Source of the DNA: Excoecaria cochinchinensis
Lineage: Eukaryota > Streptophyta > Magnoliopsida > Malpighiales > Euphorbiaceae
Reading direction: 5' to 3'
Assembly: GCA_947683425.1 (NCBI GenBank)
Contig: CANTUQ010000078.1
Span: forward strand, 3,722,001 to 3,786,000
DNA: 64,000 bases
The notes under the pieces: generated by a model
What the model was told of the DNA's origin: nothing
What the model saw: only the letters and a program-made list of their open reading frames with translations
The model's database searches: none
In this document: one piece after another, positions 46,285 to 57,848 of the stretch
Layout of the letters: each line of letters begins with the position of its first letter
How positions within the stretch are numbered: position 1 is the stretch's first letter
Translations under genes and position numbers: made by a program

Positions 46285-47711
46285 ATGGCTGCAAAAAGGC
46301 TTTTGAGGAAAGGATGCATTGCCTACCTGTGTTATGCTATGGAGTCTAAGAAGAAGGGTTCTAGATTGGAGGATATACCTACAGTATGCGAGTTCTCTGA
46401 TGTTTTTCCAGAGCCCAATCGAGAAATTGAGTTTACCATTGATGTGGCTCCATGCACTGCACGCATTTCTATTGCTCCGTATCGGACGGCGCCCAAAAAA
46501 TTGAAAGAATTGAAGATTCGGCTATAGGAGTTGCTAGATAAGGGCTTTATCCGGCCGAGTGTATCTCTATGGGGAGCACCTGTTCTTTTTATAAGAAAGA
46601 AGGATGGATCACTTAGATTGTGCATTTATTATAAGTAATTGAATAAGGTGACGATCAAGAATAAGTACCCATTGCCTCGGATTGAAGATTTGTTTGATCA
46701 GCTTAAGGGAGCTGGTGTGTTCTCGAAAATTGATTTGAGGTCAGGTTACCATCAGTTGGGAATTAAAGAGGTGGATGTACCTAAGCCCGCTTTTCGCACT
46801 AGGTATAGCCATTATGAATTTCTGGTCATGCCTTTTGGATTGACTAATGCACCTGCGGCATTCGGGGACTTGATGAACCTGGTCTTCCATCCTTTCTAGA
46901 CCAATTTGTGGTAGTTTTCATAAATGATCTCTTGGTATATTCCAAGACACCTGAGGAACATGATTGGCACTTGAGAATTATTTTTCAGACTCTGAGAGAG
47001 AAGCGACTGTATGCTAAGTTCAGCAAATGTGATTTTTGGCTGAATGAGGTATCCTTCTTGGGCCATGTTATATCCGCAGAAGGTATTAAAGTGGATCCTA
47101 CTAAGATTGAACAATTTTATATTGGCGAATGCCCAAGAATATCACAGAAATTAAAAGCTTTCTGGGTTTAGCAGGATATTATCGGAGATTTGTGAAAGGG
47201 TTTCTCCACGATTGCAGCCCTATTGACTCAATTGTTGCAGAAGGATGTGAAGTTTGATTGGAATGCTAAGTGCCAAGAAAGCTTTAAAAGATTGAAAAGT
47301 ATGTTAACAGAAGCACCAGTGTTAACTCAGCCAGAGTCTGGTAAATATTTTATGATCTATAGTGATGTCTCCAGGATTAGTTTGGGTTGCGTACTGATGC
47401 AGGAAGGCAAGGTGATTACATATGCCTCCCGGCAGCTTAAGACTCATGAGAAAAACTACCCCACACATGATCTTGAGCTCGCAGCCATTGTGTTTGCTTT
47501 AAAGATCTGGAGACATTACTTATACGATGAGCGATGTTACATCTATACAGATCATAAAAGTCTAAAGTATTTGCTGACCCAGAAGGAGCTTACTTTGAGA
47601 CAGAAGCATTGGCTCGAACTTATAAAGGATTATGACTACATTAACTACCACCCAAGGCAGGCGAATATAGTGGTTGATGCATTAAGTAAGAAATTTATGA
47701 CAGGTATTTAG
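46285..47711 (+). pseudogene. Tekay reverse transcriptase and RNase H
   Basis: RT: VCEFSDVFPE, then PYRTAPKKLKELKI, GAPVLFIRKKDGSLRLCI, YPLPRIEDLFDQLKGAGVFS, DLRSGYHQ and VMPFGLTNAPAAF (46390-46865). The catalytic box reads VFINDLLVYS (about 46914-46943) in place of VFIDD, so one catalytic Asp is Asn. A frame slip at about 46895-46907 separates it from the first half, and another lies near 47165-47220. RNase H: YSDVSRISLGCVLMQ, YASRQLKTHEKNYPTHDLEL and YTDHKSLKYLLTQ, up to VDALSKK (47360-47690). A further stop lies near 46527. Inactive by several independent lesions. Confidence 0.93.
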
Positions 47712-47764
47712 ACTACCTCAAGCATAAAATTTTCTTCAATGTATAGTATGTATATGAGTAATTA

Positions 47765-49301
47765 ATGTTAATGTGTATAGCTTTGAGATCATTGAATGTT
47801 AAGCTAAGTATGGCATTGGATGGAGCAATTTTGGCCGAAATGCAAGTGAGACTTGACTTCCTCAAGCAAGTGAAGGAGAGCCAAAAGCTTGATGATCGGT
47901 TATCCTCTGTGATTAGTCAAGTGAAAGATGGAAATGATGATGGGTACTCTTTGAGTTCAGACAGCAGTCTCTATTATAAACAGAGACTGTATGTTCCAGA
48001 TCAAGCTAAATTGAAGAATAAGATTCTGACGAAAGCTCATTATAGTAGTTATACTATGCATCCGGGTAGTACTAAGATGTATCAGGATTTAAAAGTTTCA
48101 TATTGGTGGCCTGAAATGAAGCGTGAGGTGTCAGAGTTCGTGAGCAAATGTTTGATCTGCCAACAAGTGAAAGCTGAATATCAGGTTCCATCTAGATTGC
48201 TTCAGCCTATTTTTATTCTGGAATGGAAGTGGGATAGAGTGACTATTGATTTCATGTCAGGACTACCACTCACAAGAAGGAAACATGATTCCATTTGGGT
48301 GATCATTAACAAGCTTACCAAGTCTGCTCACTTCTTACCACTTCGGATGGATTATCGTTGAGTAGGTTGACGTAGATCTATATTGGAGAGATAGCCAGAT
48401 TGCATGGTGTGCCTTCTTCCATTATATCCGACAGGGATTTGAGATTCACCTCCAAGTTCTAGAAGACATTAGAAGAAGCTCTGGGCACACGACTTCATTT
48501 TAGCACTGCTTTTCACCCCTAGACGGATGGACAGTCAGAGCAGGTGGTTCAGATACTTTAGGACATGTCAAGATGCTGCGGCCTTGAGTTTGAGGGTAAC
48601 TGGGAAAATTACTTACCACTGGTAGAATTCACGTATAACAACAGCTACCAATCCAGTATCAAAATGGCTCCATATGAAGCTTTATATAGAAGGAAATGTC
48701 GAACACCGTTGTGCTAGACTAAGTTGGGTGAGAAGAAGTTAGCAGGGTCAGATCTAATTCGAGAAACTGAAAAGAAGGTACAAGTGATCAAGAACAGATT
48801 GAAAGAAGCCATGGATAGACAGAAGTCCTATGCGGTTCTAAAGAGGAAAGATATAGAGTTTCAAGTTAGGGATCAATTATTTTTAAAAGTTTCTCCATGG
48901 AGGAAAGTGCTGAGATTTGGCAAGAAGGGCAAGTTAAGTCCCCGATTCATAAGCCCGTATGAGATCTTATAGCTAGTGGGCCCCGTAGCTTATCGATTGA
49001 AGCTGCCACAAGAATTGGAAAAGATCAATGACGTTTTTGATGTATCGATGTTGCGAAGGTACAGATCAGATCCTAGTCATGTGATTCATCCAGCAAAGAT
49101 TCAAATCCGGGTAGATTTGACTTATGATGAACGGCCAATGCAGATCATAACCAAAGAGATCAGGCAGCTCAAAAATAAATAGATCTCTCTAGTAAAAGTA
49201 TTGTGGAATCACAATATTAAAGAGACGACTTGGGAGCCTGAAACTGCTATGAGACAACAGTATCCTCAATTATTCAACTCAGGTAAATTTCGAGGATGAA
49301 A
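47765..49301 (+). pseudogene. Tekay integrase with C-terminal chromodomain
   Basis: The zinc-binding N-terminus (HYSSYTMHPGSTKMYQDLK, CLICQQVK; 48035-48175) is followed by the core: D in VTIDFMSGLP (48248), D in the SDRDLRFT block (about 48430) and the DGQSEQ block (about 48527-48545) where the catalytic Glu lies. Then come EGNWENYLPLVEFTYNNSYQ, GKLSPRFISPYEI and the GPY-like VGPVAYRLKLP (48580-49010). The last block, PMQIITKEIRQLKNK, then ISLVKVLW and TTWEPETAMRQQYPQLF (49136-49280), is a chromodomain, which in chromoviruses can direct insertion to modified chromatin. Stops (48361, about 48970, about 49180) and frame changes around 48360-48720 inactivate it. Confidence 0.92.
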
Positions 49302-49310
49302 TTTCTTTTA

Positions 49311-49321
49311 GTAAGGGAGAA
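49311..49321 (+). other. Polypurine tract of the Tekay element
   Basis: GTAAGGGAGAA directly precedes the 3' LTR start TGCAGC. Confidence 0.8.
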
Positions 49322-49322
49322 T

Positions 49323-51924
49323 TGCAGCAGCCCGAAAGTTGGGTTAGTCGTAAATAGCATTTTCTGAGGTCAATCAGTGGCCAGGGTGAAAATTTTATCT
49401 GTGGGTAGGAAATATTTTATTTAATTATCAGCAAATATTGGTTATGACGAGTCCGTAGGCAAAAATTTGAGGTCAAATGGAGGTTAAACGGGTCTGGAAT
49501 TGCCAAAACAATGGAAAAAGGGGTTTTGGAGCGTTTGTCATCAACAGACAGCTGTCTGTGGGACAAGGGATGGCCAGGCCGTCTGTGACTTTCGACGGGC
49601 GTCTGATAGCTCCTCCAGTCCGAATTGACATAATTTTGACCTGTGTATTGACCGGACCATATCTTGAGCTAAGGACCTCAGAAAAATATTCTGAAAATAT
49701 GAACACACTTGTAATAATGAGTAGAATCCATTGGTATAAATAAATTAATATTTTAATGACAGTGAAAAGTCAGCTATCGGACAGGGTAAATAATTACCGG
49801 ATTGGGAAACGATATCCGATTGAGCTGAAATTTTAAGTGTAAGCTAATAAAAATATGTCGTGAATTATAGAATTGAATTTGAGTGAAATTAAAGTTGGGA
49901 AGTGGGAAAATTAAATTGTGATTGCAAAAATGGGTTTTAAGTTTATCTGTTTGTTTGACCAAGTGGAGAATCAAACCTAACCTTCACCTACCACTATAAA
50001 TAGTTAAATAGATGCAGAATTTTCTAGGAGCCTCTCACGTTTTCTCTCTTCTTCTTTGTTCTTCTGGTTGGCCGAAGCATATTCATCATTTCTTCTTAAT
50101 CGTTTTCATTTTTCCTCCATCAATCCTTTAATTTCAAGCTCCTCTACTAGAATTTAACCCTCTTTCTGCTAATTGGTGAGTGCTAAACCTCATTTGGTGA
50201 AGAATTAGTGAAGAAATTAGGAAGAATAGGAGGCTAAAGCAAGTAAAAAAGGTTTATGGTTACTAAATTCAATTGTTTCCCTTGAAATATTTTGATTATT
50301 AGATTATATTTTAAGTAAATTGTGTGAATTGGATGTGGTAGATTGTAATTAGTTTGATAATTGGGCTTTAGGAAGTTAGAAATGAATTGTAAGAAACTTA
50401 AATTGAAATAAAAAAAAATTGTAGGGTAAATTGCTTAGCTGGCCGAATGGTGTGGGCATGGAAATGATAGGTATATTTGAGGTTTAATGCTAGATATTGA
50501 TAGATTCAAGTAAATTGAAGTGTAATTTAGTGAATTAATAAATAAAGGAATAACAAGAAAATGATATCATTAAGAGTATGTTTGACCGAATGGGTTATTA
50601 TATGTATTTCTAATGTATGTTACTAATTTATGGAAAATAATGGTGTAAAGTGATTATAGAAGACATTTTATGTCTATAATAATTTTGTGGAAATTATTGA
50701 AATTAATTGAATGAGATTTTATTAAAAAGGTATTATGATTGTAAATGAATAAATGAGTATGTTCTAATTTAAAGTGAATTTAAGGTATGTTAAGTGTTAA
50801 ATTGATTAAATGAGAAGACTGGAATTGAGTTAATGGAAGAATTTATATGATATGAATTTTTCTGCCCTTAGTAGTTTTGGTAGTTGATCTAGTCCAGGAT
50901 ATGATGGCTATCCATAGGATAACTGTACTGCGATGGGGTCATGATAACTCCATTGGGTAAGCCAATGACGGACTACCATAACGAAAAGTGATAAACTGTT
51001 CAGTGATATTGTTGAGTGCTCCTTCAGGGTGACTCTATACTGTTACAAACCATGGGATCCACATCCTGTTTATCCGGTATACAGATTTCTACCAGAGTGA
51101 TATTAGGAGCAATGTGATGAAAACTAAATTCGAATTAATTAATTGAAAAATGATAGGGAACTATAAGAATAATTTAAGAATATGAAAATGAATTGATATG
51201 TTCGTAAGAATTTATTTAAAAATAAGATTAGTTAATGATAGTATTGAAATTAAAGTATGAAATTGTAAGTCAAGTTAGCAATATGAATTAAATAGTAGAA
51301 ATGATAATGATAGTTATAAAGCAAATTGTTATGCATGTGTGCATAAAGAAATAGTTAGTGGAAAGTTTTGAATTGGTAACCACCACTGAACATTTTTAAT
51401 GCTTAGCACGTAGTTTTATTAACTGCATGCAGGTACAGCGAGTTTTTGCGAGGAGTAAGCATACATCGAGATTTTGGAGTTGCAGAAGTATAGCTAGTGA
51501 AGAATCTTTTGTATGAATTTTGGGGATATGTATATGGATTAATGTAACTCTTTTGGATATTGTAATAGCATGTATATGAACAAATGTTTATGGTTATATG
51601 TAATTAGTAAAAATCATAATGGTCTTGGATTGGTGGATGGGATGTTACGTTTGTGATTGGGGTGTCCGAGATGGGCTGTGTATTATTTGTTTTGCAGGGT
51701 GGTTTGTCAATATTATAGCCATTATGCCGCTGATTTTCTCCTAGATGATCATTAACCTTTAACATTACTAATTAATGAATAACAAGATTTAATTAAGTAA
51801 GATAATTGAAAGGATATATTGGTTTTAAAAAAAAATTACCCAAATTTTTCCATGGTAGTCGAGCGCTCATAACGTGTGATAAGTCATAACGTGTGATAGG
51901 TATAAGGATAGTAACGGTGTTACA
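49323..51924 (+). repeat. 3' LTR of the Tekay element, 2,602 bp
   Basis: Starts TGCAGCAGCCCGAAAG and ends GGTGTTACA. TATA at 49993-50002. It lacks about 220 bp present in the 5' LTR (junction near 50218). A short tandem duplication of CATAACGTGTGATA lies near 51870-51900. Confidence 0.95.
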
Positions 51925-51929
51925 AAAAT

Positions 51930-52244
51930 TATATTTATTATTATTATTATTTTATTTATTTATTTAATGAAATTAATTTAATTATATATTAGATAATTAT
52001 AAATTTATTTAGTGACTTCTTTTGAAAAATTCAATTTTATTTTTTACATAGTAAAAAAAGATCAAAAAGACTAAGCTAGTATTCAATTCATATGAGTAAT
52101 TTGGATTATAAATTTAAGAACTCATAATATCTATAAGTTTATAGTGACTCTTTTAGCAAATATTACGTAGAAGTTAATTGTTGTGAAAAAAAAAGGTCAA
52201 TCGAGTTAAAAACCATCCAATCTATATAGGTTGTGTTGAACCTA
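51930..52244. other. No gene seen
   Basis: AT-rich continuation of the sequence into which the Tekay element inserted. CTA at 52242-52244 is the left target duplication of the CACTA element. Confidence 0.6.
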
Positions 52245-52603
52245 CATTACAAAATAAACCCAAATTAGCTACGATTTTCATATTTGATCGCGAAAATTCA
52301 TTTTTCCAATCTTGCGGCAAGTTTAGCGACGGAATAGCGAAGGGAAAAAAACTGTCGCTAAAATTTGGTGGCAATTAATAGCGCCTTGTTTTGCGACTAA
52401 ATTAGCGATAGTTTTTTCTGTTGCTAAAAACTATTCAAATTTTTCTATTCCGGATAATAATTTTGCAACGGAATTGTGGTCGCTAATTGTTAATTAAATT
52501 TAAGTATTGGTCGCTAAATTTAGGTTGAAATTTTAGCGCCTTTTTTGCGACGGTTTTAGTGACGAATTTTATTTTATTGCTAAAGGTGTAAAAAATCTAC
52601 CCT

Positions 52604-54160
52604 AACCCAAAACTACGTTGTTTTGGCCTTACTAGTTTCTTTTTTCTTCTCTTCCCTTTCCTGGTTTTTGCCCCGATCTCTCCCTCCCCTTCGGTTTCCA
52701 GCCGCCACCACCTGCTCTTCTTCTTCTTCCCATCGTCGTCACCGGCACCGCCTCTCCGTTTGCCGTGAGCAGTCGGTCCTTTTTCTCTCTTTTCTTTCCC
52801 TCCGCGCGTGACAACAGCCCCATTCTCCCCTCCTCCTCTGCATTTTGCTTCGGATCAGCCACTTTCCTCCACCATCTCTGTTTCCTTTGTTTGTAGAAGC
52901 CATCGCTGCCCTTAAGGTCACCAATCTGCCCCCTCTTCTTTTCCTCCTCACACGTGTGACGGCAGTAACCTTCTCCTCCTTTTCCTTGCATTTTGCTCTG
53001 ATCATATCGCTGTCTTGTGGTCAGATCACTGTCCCTCGCCTACTCCACCGCTCACAGTCCCTCGCCATCTTCGTCGCGGTCATTTCGCCTGAAGCGATAC
53101 TAACACTGGTCAAGTTGACTTTTTCTATTTGATGTTTATTTTTTTTTCATTTCTGGGCAACTTGTGAGTCATTTTTTAATTTTCTTTGGTTAGTTATTAA
53201 TTTTTTTCTTTTAATTGAAAAGGCCCCTATTTTGCTTACTGATAGAAGAGGAGAGTAAGAAAATTTTTGGGTTTACTGGTTTGAAAATTTTTTTATTTTC
53301 CTCTTTGATACTTCATTTATTTTATTTTGATAACTACGTAATATATATAACATGATTTCCTGGATTTCATTGTTAAAAGAAATTGTAATTTAGGTTGGTT
53401 TTTGACGGGTTTGACGAATGGTTTTACATGTCATATCAGAAATAGCACTCACGAATACTACAATTTTTTGTAAAAAAATATGTTTTGCATTTATATTGCC
53501 TTGATGATTGATCAAATAAAAATACACACATTATTACCACTTAAAATGCCAATTTTCTGGAGTAGTTGAACTTACCAAATAGTGATAAGATTGTTTTTTA
53601 ACTGAATTGCATAATTTTTGTATGAAATGTTATTTTTATTGGAAAATACTTTAAAATGCTGCTGCCAATCTAATATGATATGCTATCAAAATTCTAGACT
53701 TATAATAAAAATACACACATTATTATTTTATTTTTGATAACTACGCAATATTAGAAGAAACAGTCTAATATTATATATATCATACTTGAAGAAATGTTTG
53801 TGCATATTTCTTCTCTTCTGCATCAGCATCCAATTTGTTACGTTTGTATAGTGTAAGCTGCCTTAATGACAAAATAATGTACCTTTGTGTTGTCACAAAA
53901 AATTATTTGACAGAATAATGTAATAAGTTTGTGCTGATTGTAATTCTATATTTGTAGTACTTCAACCAAATTTTGATTGCTTAAGCATTGTGCTATCACA
54001 ATATGTTCCATTCGGATGTTTAAGTGTATGTGGTTCTGATACTCTGTATTTAGAGGCATTTGATTATATGATGCATTTAATTTAGTGATGGGTTTTGTTC
54101 ATTGATTTCAGGTCTTTCAAAAATCCTTACAGTGCAGTTTCTCAACAACTAAGGAGGTAA
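52604..54160 (+). other. Gene-like interior of the CACTA element
   Basis: A GC- and pyrimidine-rich block (52620-53110), resembling a plant 5' UTR or first exon, is followed by an about 1 kb AT-rich intron-like stretch. Then comes a short possible exon between an AG acceptor near 54110 (TTGATTTCAG) and a GT donor near 54157 (GGAGGTAAAA). I recognise no protein. The best guess is a captured host gene fragment or the untranslated part of the element's own transcript. Confidence 0.4.
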
Positions 54161-54944
54161 AACTCTCTTTTACTAATTATTTTGCACAATTCATGCATTT
54201 TGTGTTCAATTTTCTTTTTGATTTGCATCATATGCCTCTTTTAACTTTTGAAAAAAATCTTTTTGGTTTTACTACTTGGATATATTTCTCACACCGATAG
54301 ACAGTTTGAGGCAAAGATTTTCACTTTATTATTTTTATTCAATAATAATCTTTGGTTTTTAGACTATTTTCCTAAAGCATGATTGATAGGAAATCTAATG
54401 GCAATGAAATTGTCTTAAAATACCTTTAGATTAGAGGCTGGACTTAGGTTTCTGTGGATATTGGATGGCATTGACAACTATAGAGAGAATTATAATTTGG
54501 CTGTAATTTATTCTTGCCATATTGGGAATTATTATTCTACCAGTTAGACGTAGATTGTGTCAAGGAACTACCTTTATTTAATAATCCAAAATGCATTGAT
54601 TACCTAAATACTGTACCAATGTTTTGCTGTTGCATGTTGCCTTCAAGCCATTTGATTAATTGAGATAATTTGTTATGTTTGATTAATTGATATTTCAGGT
54701 TGATGTTTGTCGGCATGCAAGTTGTCCAAGTGAAGTTATTAAGTGTTAATGAATTAATATTATTTTATAATTTGAATTATATGGGATGTTTATAAATATT
54801 TGACTTTGAATTGTATGGGATGTTTTTAATTTTCTAAGTACTTTTTAAGTACTGTTTTAATTTAATTTACTTCCATGATATTATATTTTTTAAATTAATA
54901 ATATTGGAGAATTGTTATTTATATAAATTAAATTTTAGATGTTA

Positions 54945-54945
54945 C

Positions 54946-54980
<35 letters not shown>

Positions 54981-55000
54981 CAATAATAATAATAATAACA
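54945..55000. repeat. (AAT)n microsatellite in the CACTA element
   Basis: AAT run with a few AAC units. Confidence 0.9.
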
Positions 55001-55394
55001 AAAAAATTAAATTGAAAGTAATAGTAGTAGTAGTAATAAATATTCAAATTAAATTAGCGACGAAATTTGCAAAATTAGCGATGGATTTTGCTGTCACTAG
55101 TTCCTTTTTTCATGTGGTATTTTAAAAATATTTTTTTGCAACGGAATTTAGTGACGAAAAAATCCGTCGCTAATAATTTTTTAAATCTCGTGGCGACCAC
55201 TTTTAGTGGTTAATTAGCAACCATTTTACCATCGCTATTTTTAGCGACAGTTTTGTGTTTTAGCAGCAAAATTCCTTATGATAGTCGAAATAGCAACGGT
55301 TAGTCGTTTTGTCGCTAAAAGTAATTAGCAACGGAATTTTCCCAATTAGCGACGAAAAATGCCGTCGCTAATTTCCTATTTTTTTGTAGTGCTA

Positions 55395-55865
55395 ATGTAT
55401 ATACCAACTTAAATTCATCTAAAAATTTGCAGTTTAAAAGGTTGAATATAAACGGTCACATTAGAATTCGTTGGATTTGAATAATTTTTTGCCTACAAAT
55501 TAGGAGTGTGCACCGACCTGAACAATCCGATCCAAACTAGCAATTCAGGTAGGGTTGTATGGATTGTTTGGTTCGGTTCGGATGTTAAAAATTTTGATAT
55601 TTTGGGGTCAGGTCAAGTCGGGTTAAAACCTCTCTAAACCAGACCCGCTGAAAAATCATTCACATATAAAGGAAAAAATCGACAGACTCTCTCATTTTTT
55701 TCCCTTTTCACATAGTAAATCCCTAAAATTGATTGAATCGATTCTGTCATCCATGCCATTGTCTATAGCCAATGCTCGTCACCACCACCTGTCGTCGCCA
55801 CCAGTAGCCTCAACGGAAGTACTCTTAATCAAATTTCCAATTAGTTAGTGATCTACTAGAGCTAC
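55395..55865. other. Spacer with a possible hAT-like terminus
   Basis: TTAGGAGTGTGCACC at 55500-55514, followed by GGTTCGGTTCGG and GGGTCAGGTCAAGTCGGGTT, resembles the end of a plant hAT-like repeat such as the one ending at 10222 but inverted. No partner end found. No ORF. Confidence 0.35.
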
Positions 55866-55970
55866 CATCAACAATGAGTTTTGTTGTGACCGTGACCCAT
55901 GTAAGTCAGCTCCTGTTTTCAATTCCTTTTTATGTCACGGTCACAACCAATTTGGTTGTGACCGTGAGGT
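55866..55970. repeat. Hairpin repeats, detached copies
   Basis: 55935-55967 is a perfect 16+1+16 palindrome (TCACGGTCACAACCAA and its complement). A half copy (TTGTTGTGACCGTGA) lies 72 bp upstream of the matching half. Same family and same spacing as the array at 59847-60244. Confidence 0.9.
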
Positions 55971-57848
55971 ACCTAGAACCACACCTGCAAAGACAAATCA
56001 AACTCCATCAGAAAGCTATCTATAATGCATCAAAATTCCAATTTGACTAAGATTAGCAAAATTAACCTAAAGGAAACATAACATGACAAAAAAACACAAC
56101 TAAACACCCAAAAATCATACGAAAACACTATCAAAACTAAGTACTATATTGAAGTTATCAAAATACCCCACACTTAGACTTTGCTCATCCTCGAGTAAAT
56201 GAATTATCCACATTCCTGGAATTTCAAACTCTAACTTGGAATACGAAAACTTAGCAACAGTCATAGCACCAAGTAGAAGGGTCTTAGTTACAAATTCTCA
56301 AATCAATTTATATTAAGTAATTTCACGTGTGTGTGTGCTAGGCTCAAAACAAATTTTCTCTTTTCAAAACAAAACAACCAATGCATTCCAGCAATTGAGC
56401 AAAGAAAATGAATATGCAAGTAAATTTGCATACAGGTTTTGCACTTAAAACTCAGGATAACCATAAGCCTCTCCTTTAGCACCGGAACCACAAGGGTCAT
56501 CTCCACTAAACAACTCAAATCAAGAACAGGATCAAAAGGACTTATTCCAAGGTTGAAATGTTGGGTTAGGTAATTGGCTAACAAGAATAGTAAGGGAAAT
56601 CAAAGAAAGAATCAGCCACTCTACCTATAATTCCACTACCCAAACTGAACAAAAATTTTCCATGACCTACCTTTAATTTACTCATAGTTGCCAAAGGTCG
56701 TCTAAACTTCTCCAAACATGGAATACATTAAACCTCAAGAAAACAAAGTGATGAACTTCCTTAATGAATTTATCTTTCAAACCCAAACATCCATGAATAT
56801 GAATACGTCTTCTTCTAATTAAGGGTACCCCACACTCGAATTTTTCTATAATCAACTAACTCCAAGATTAACAATAATCAACAACTCATCAACTTCTTTT
56901 TCTTTTCTTTTCTCTTTTTTTTTTCTTTTTTTTTTTCTTTTATTTTTTTTATTTTTTTATTTTATTTTTATAATGAGATACCCAAAACCTCTATTCTCCT
57001 ACCACAAATTTGACTCCATTAAAGGGAACTTAAACGATATACTAGACAACATCCCAAAGTTTCAAATTCTTCTCACTCCCACACTATTTTCACAATAAAT
57101 ACCCTAATTCAACTTTCAATGTTATCCCAACCCAATCCTAGAGTGGCCAATTCTTAGAAAGGATAGGCAAAAGCATTTAGGCTAAATGGTATAATAAGAG
57201 TGTAACAATAAAATTTCGTAGTACGCTTTTAGCATACCAAATTGGCTCAACGGGGCTAACAATGGAAATGAAGTAAACAAGTAGGTCAAAAGCTATTTAA
57301 AATGGTTACCAAAGAAAGAAATTGCCTAGATCATGTCCTAAACTTGCTTGAGTTCTTATGATGTTTCGAAGGGTGATGAGAAAGGTTCTAACTATCCTAA
57401 AATTCCTTCACTCAAAAACTTTTATGCACTGGATTTTCAAGTTTTCACAAACAAGCCTATAATGCAGAAAAGATTAGAAATTACAAGATACATGACTATT
57501 TTAGATTAATTTGCTTCTAAAACTTTCAACTACTCATTTGCTATGATCAATTTTTAAGATAAACCATTCTCAAATTAAAGTTCAAAACATTCACAACGGG
57601 AATAACTAAGAGCCAGCCAAGCTAAGATAGGAATACTCAAGCAACAACAATTGAGTACACAAAAAAAACTATACAACAAAAATAAACATGCAAAAATAAA
57701 CATACATCATAAGCTGTTAGTTACACATTTAAGAATTTAGAGTTACTCCGCTACCCCACACACAATAACTTGCTGTCCCCAGCAAGTTACAATATTACAA
57801 AACAAAAGGAAAAATAAAAACAAAATAAAAGATAGTATTTCTCCCTGG
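55971..57848. other. Non-coding 3' region of the Athila element
   Basis: No supported gene. Contains a pyrimidine tract (about 56895-56975) and, near 57760-57790, AACTTGCTG facing CAGCAAGTT around a CCC loop. The 56320-56870 stretch resembles 34920-35410 of the LARD interior. The 93-codon frame at 56303-56584 has no recognisable domain. Confidence 0.55.

Larger units (their letters stand above)
41672..51924 (+). mobile_element. Tekay/Del-type chromovirus (Ty3/Gypsy), structurally complete
   Basis: 10,253 bp with LTRs at 41672-44498 and 49323-51924 (TGTAGC/TGCAGC to TTACA), a perfect target duplication AAAAT (41667-41671 and 51925-51929), a tRNA-Met-like primer site, a polypurine tract, and gag, PR, RT, RNase H, IN and chromodomain in order. 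The chromodomain at the integrase C-terminus places it among chromoviruses, and the sequence style fits the Tekay/Del clade. It is inactive: many stops, several frameshifts, D-to-N changes in the protease and RT active sites and Cys losses in the gag zinc knuckles. Confidence 0.95.
52245..55391. mobile_element. Non-autonomous CACTA element, 3,147 bp
   Basis: The right end is an exact complement of CACTACAAAAAAA (ending GTAGTG at 55391). The left end is the decayed form CATTACAAAATAA at 52245. Both sides are flanked by CTA, the 3 bp target duplication typical of CACTA elements. The subterminal regions (about 52320-52600 and 55060-55380) hold many copies of a TTAGCGACGG / CCGTCGCTAA motif in both orientations, the expected transposase-binding repeats. 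No TNPD-type transposase is present. Confidence 0.9.

Noticed and set aside
52623..53132. Ser/Pro-rich and Arg/Lys-rich frames on both strands as a gene
   Set aside because: Pyrimidine-rich block open on both strands; no domain. Kept only as a possible captured exon of the CACTA element.
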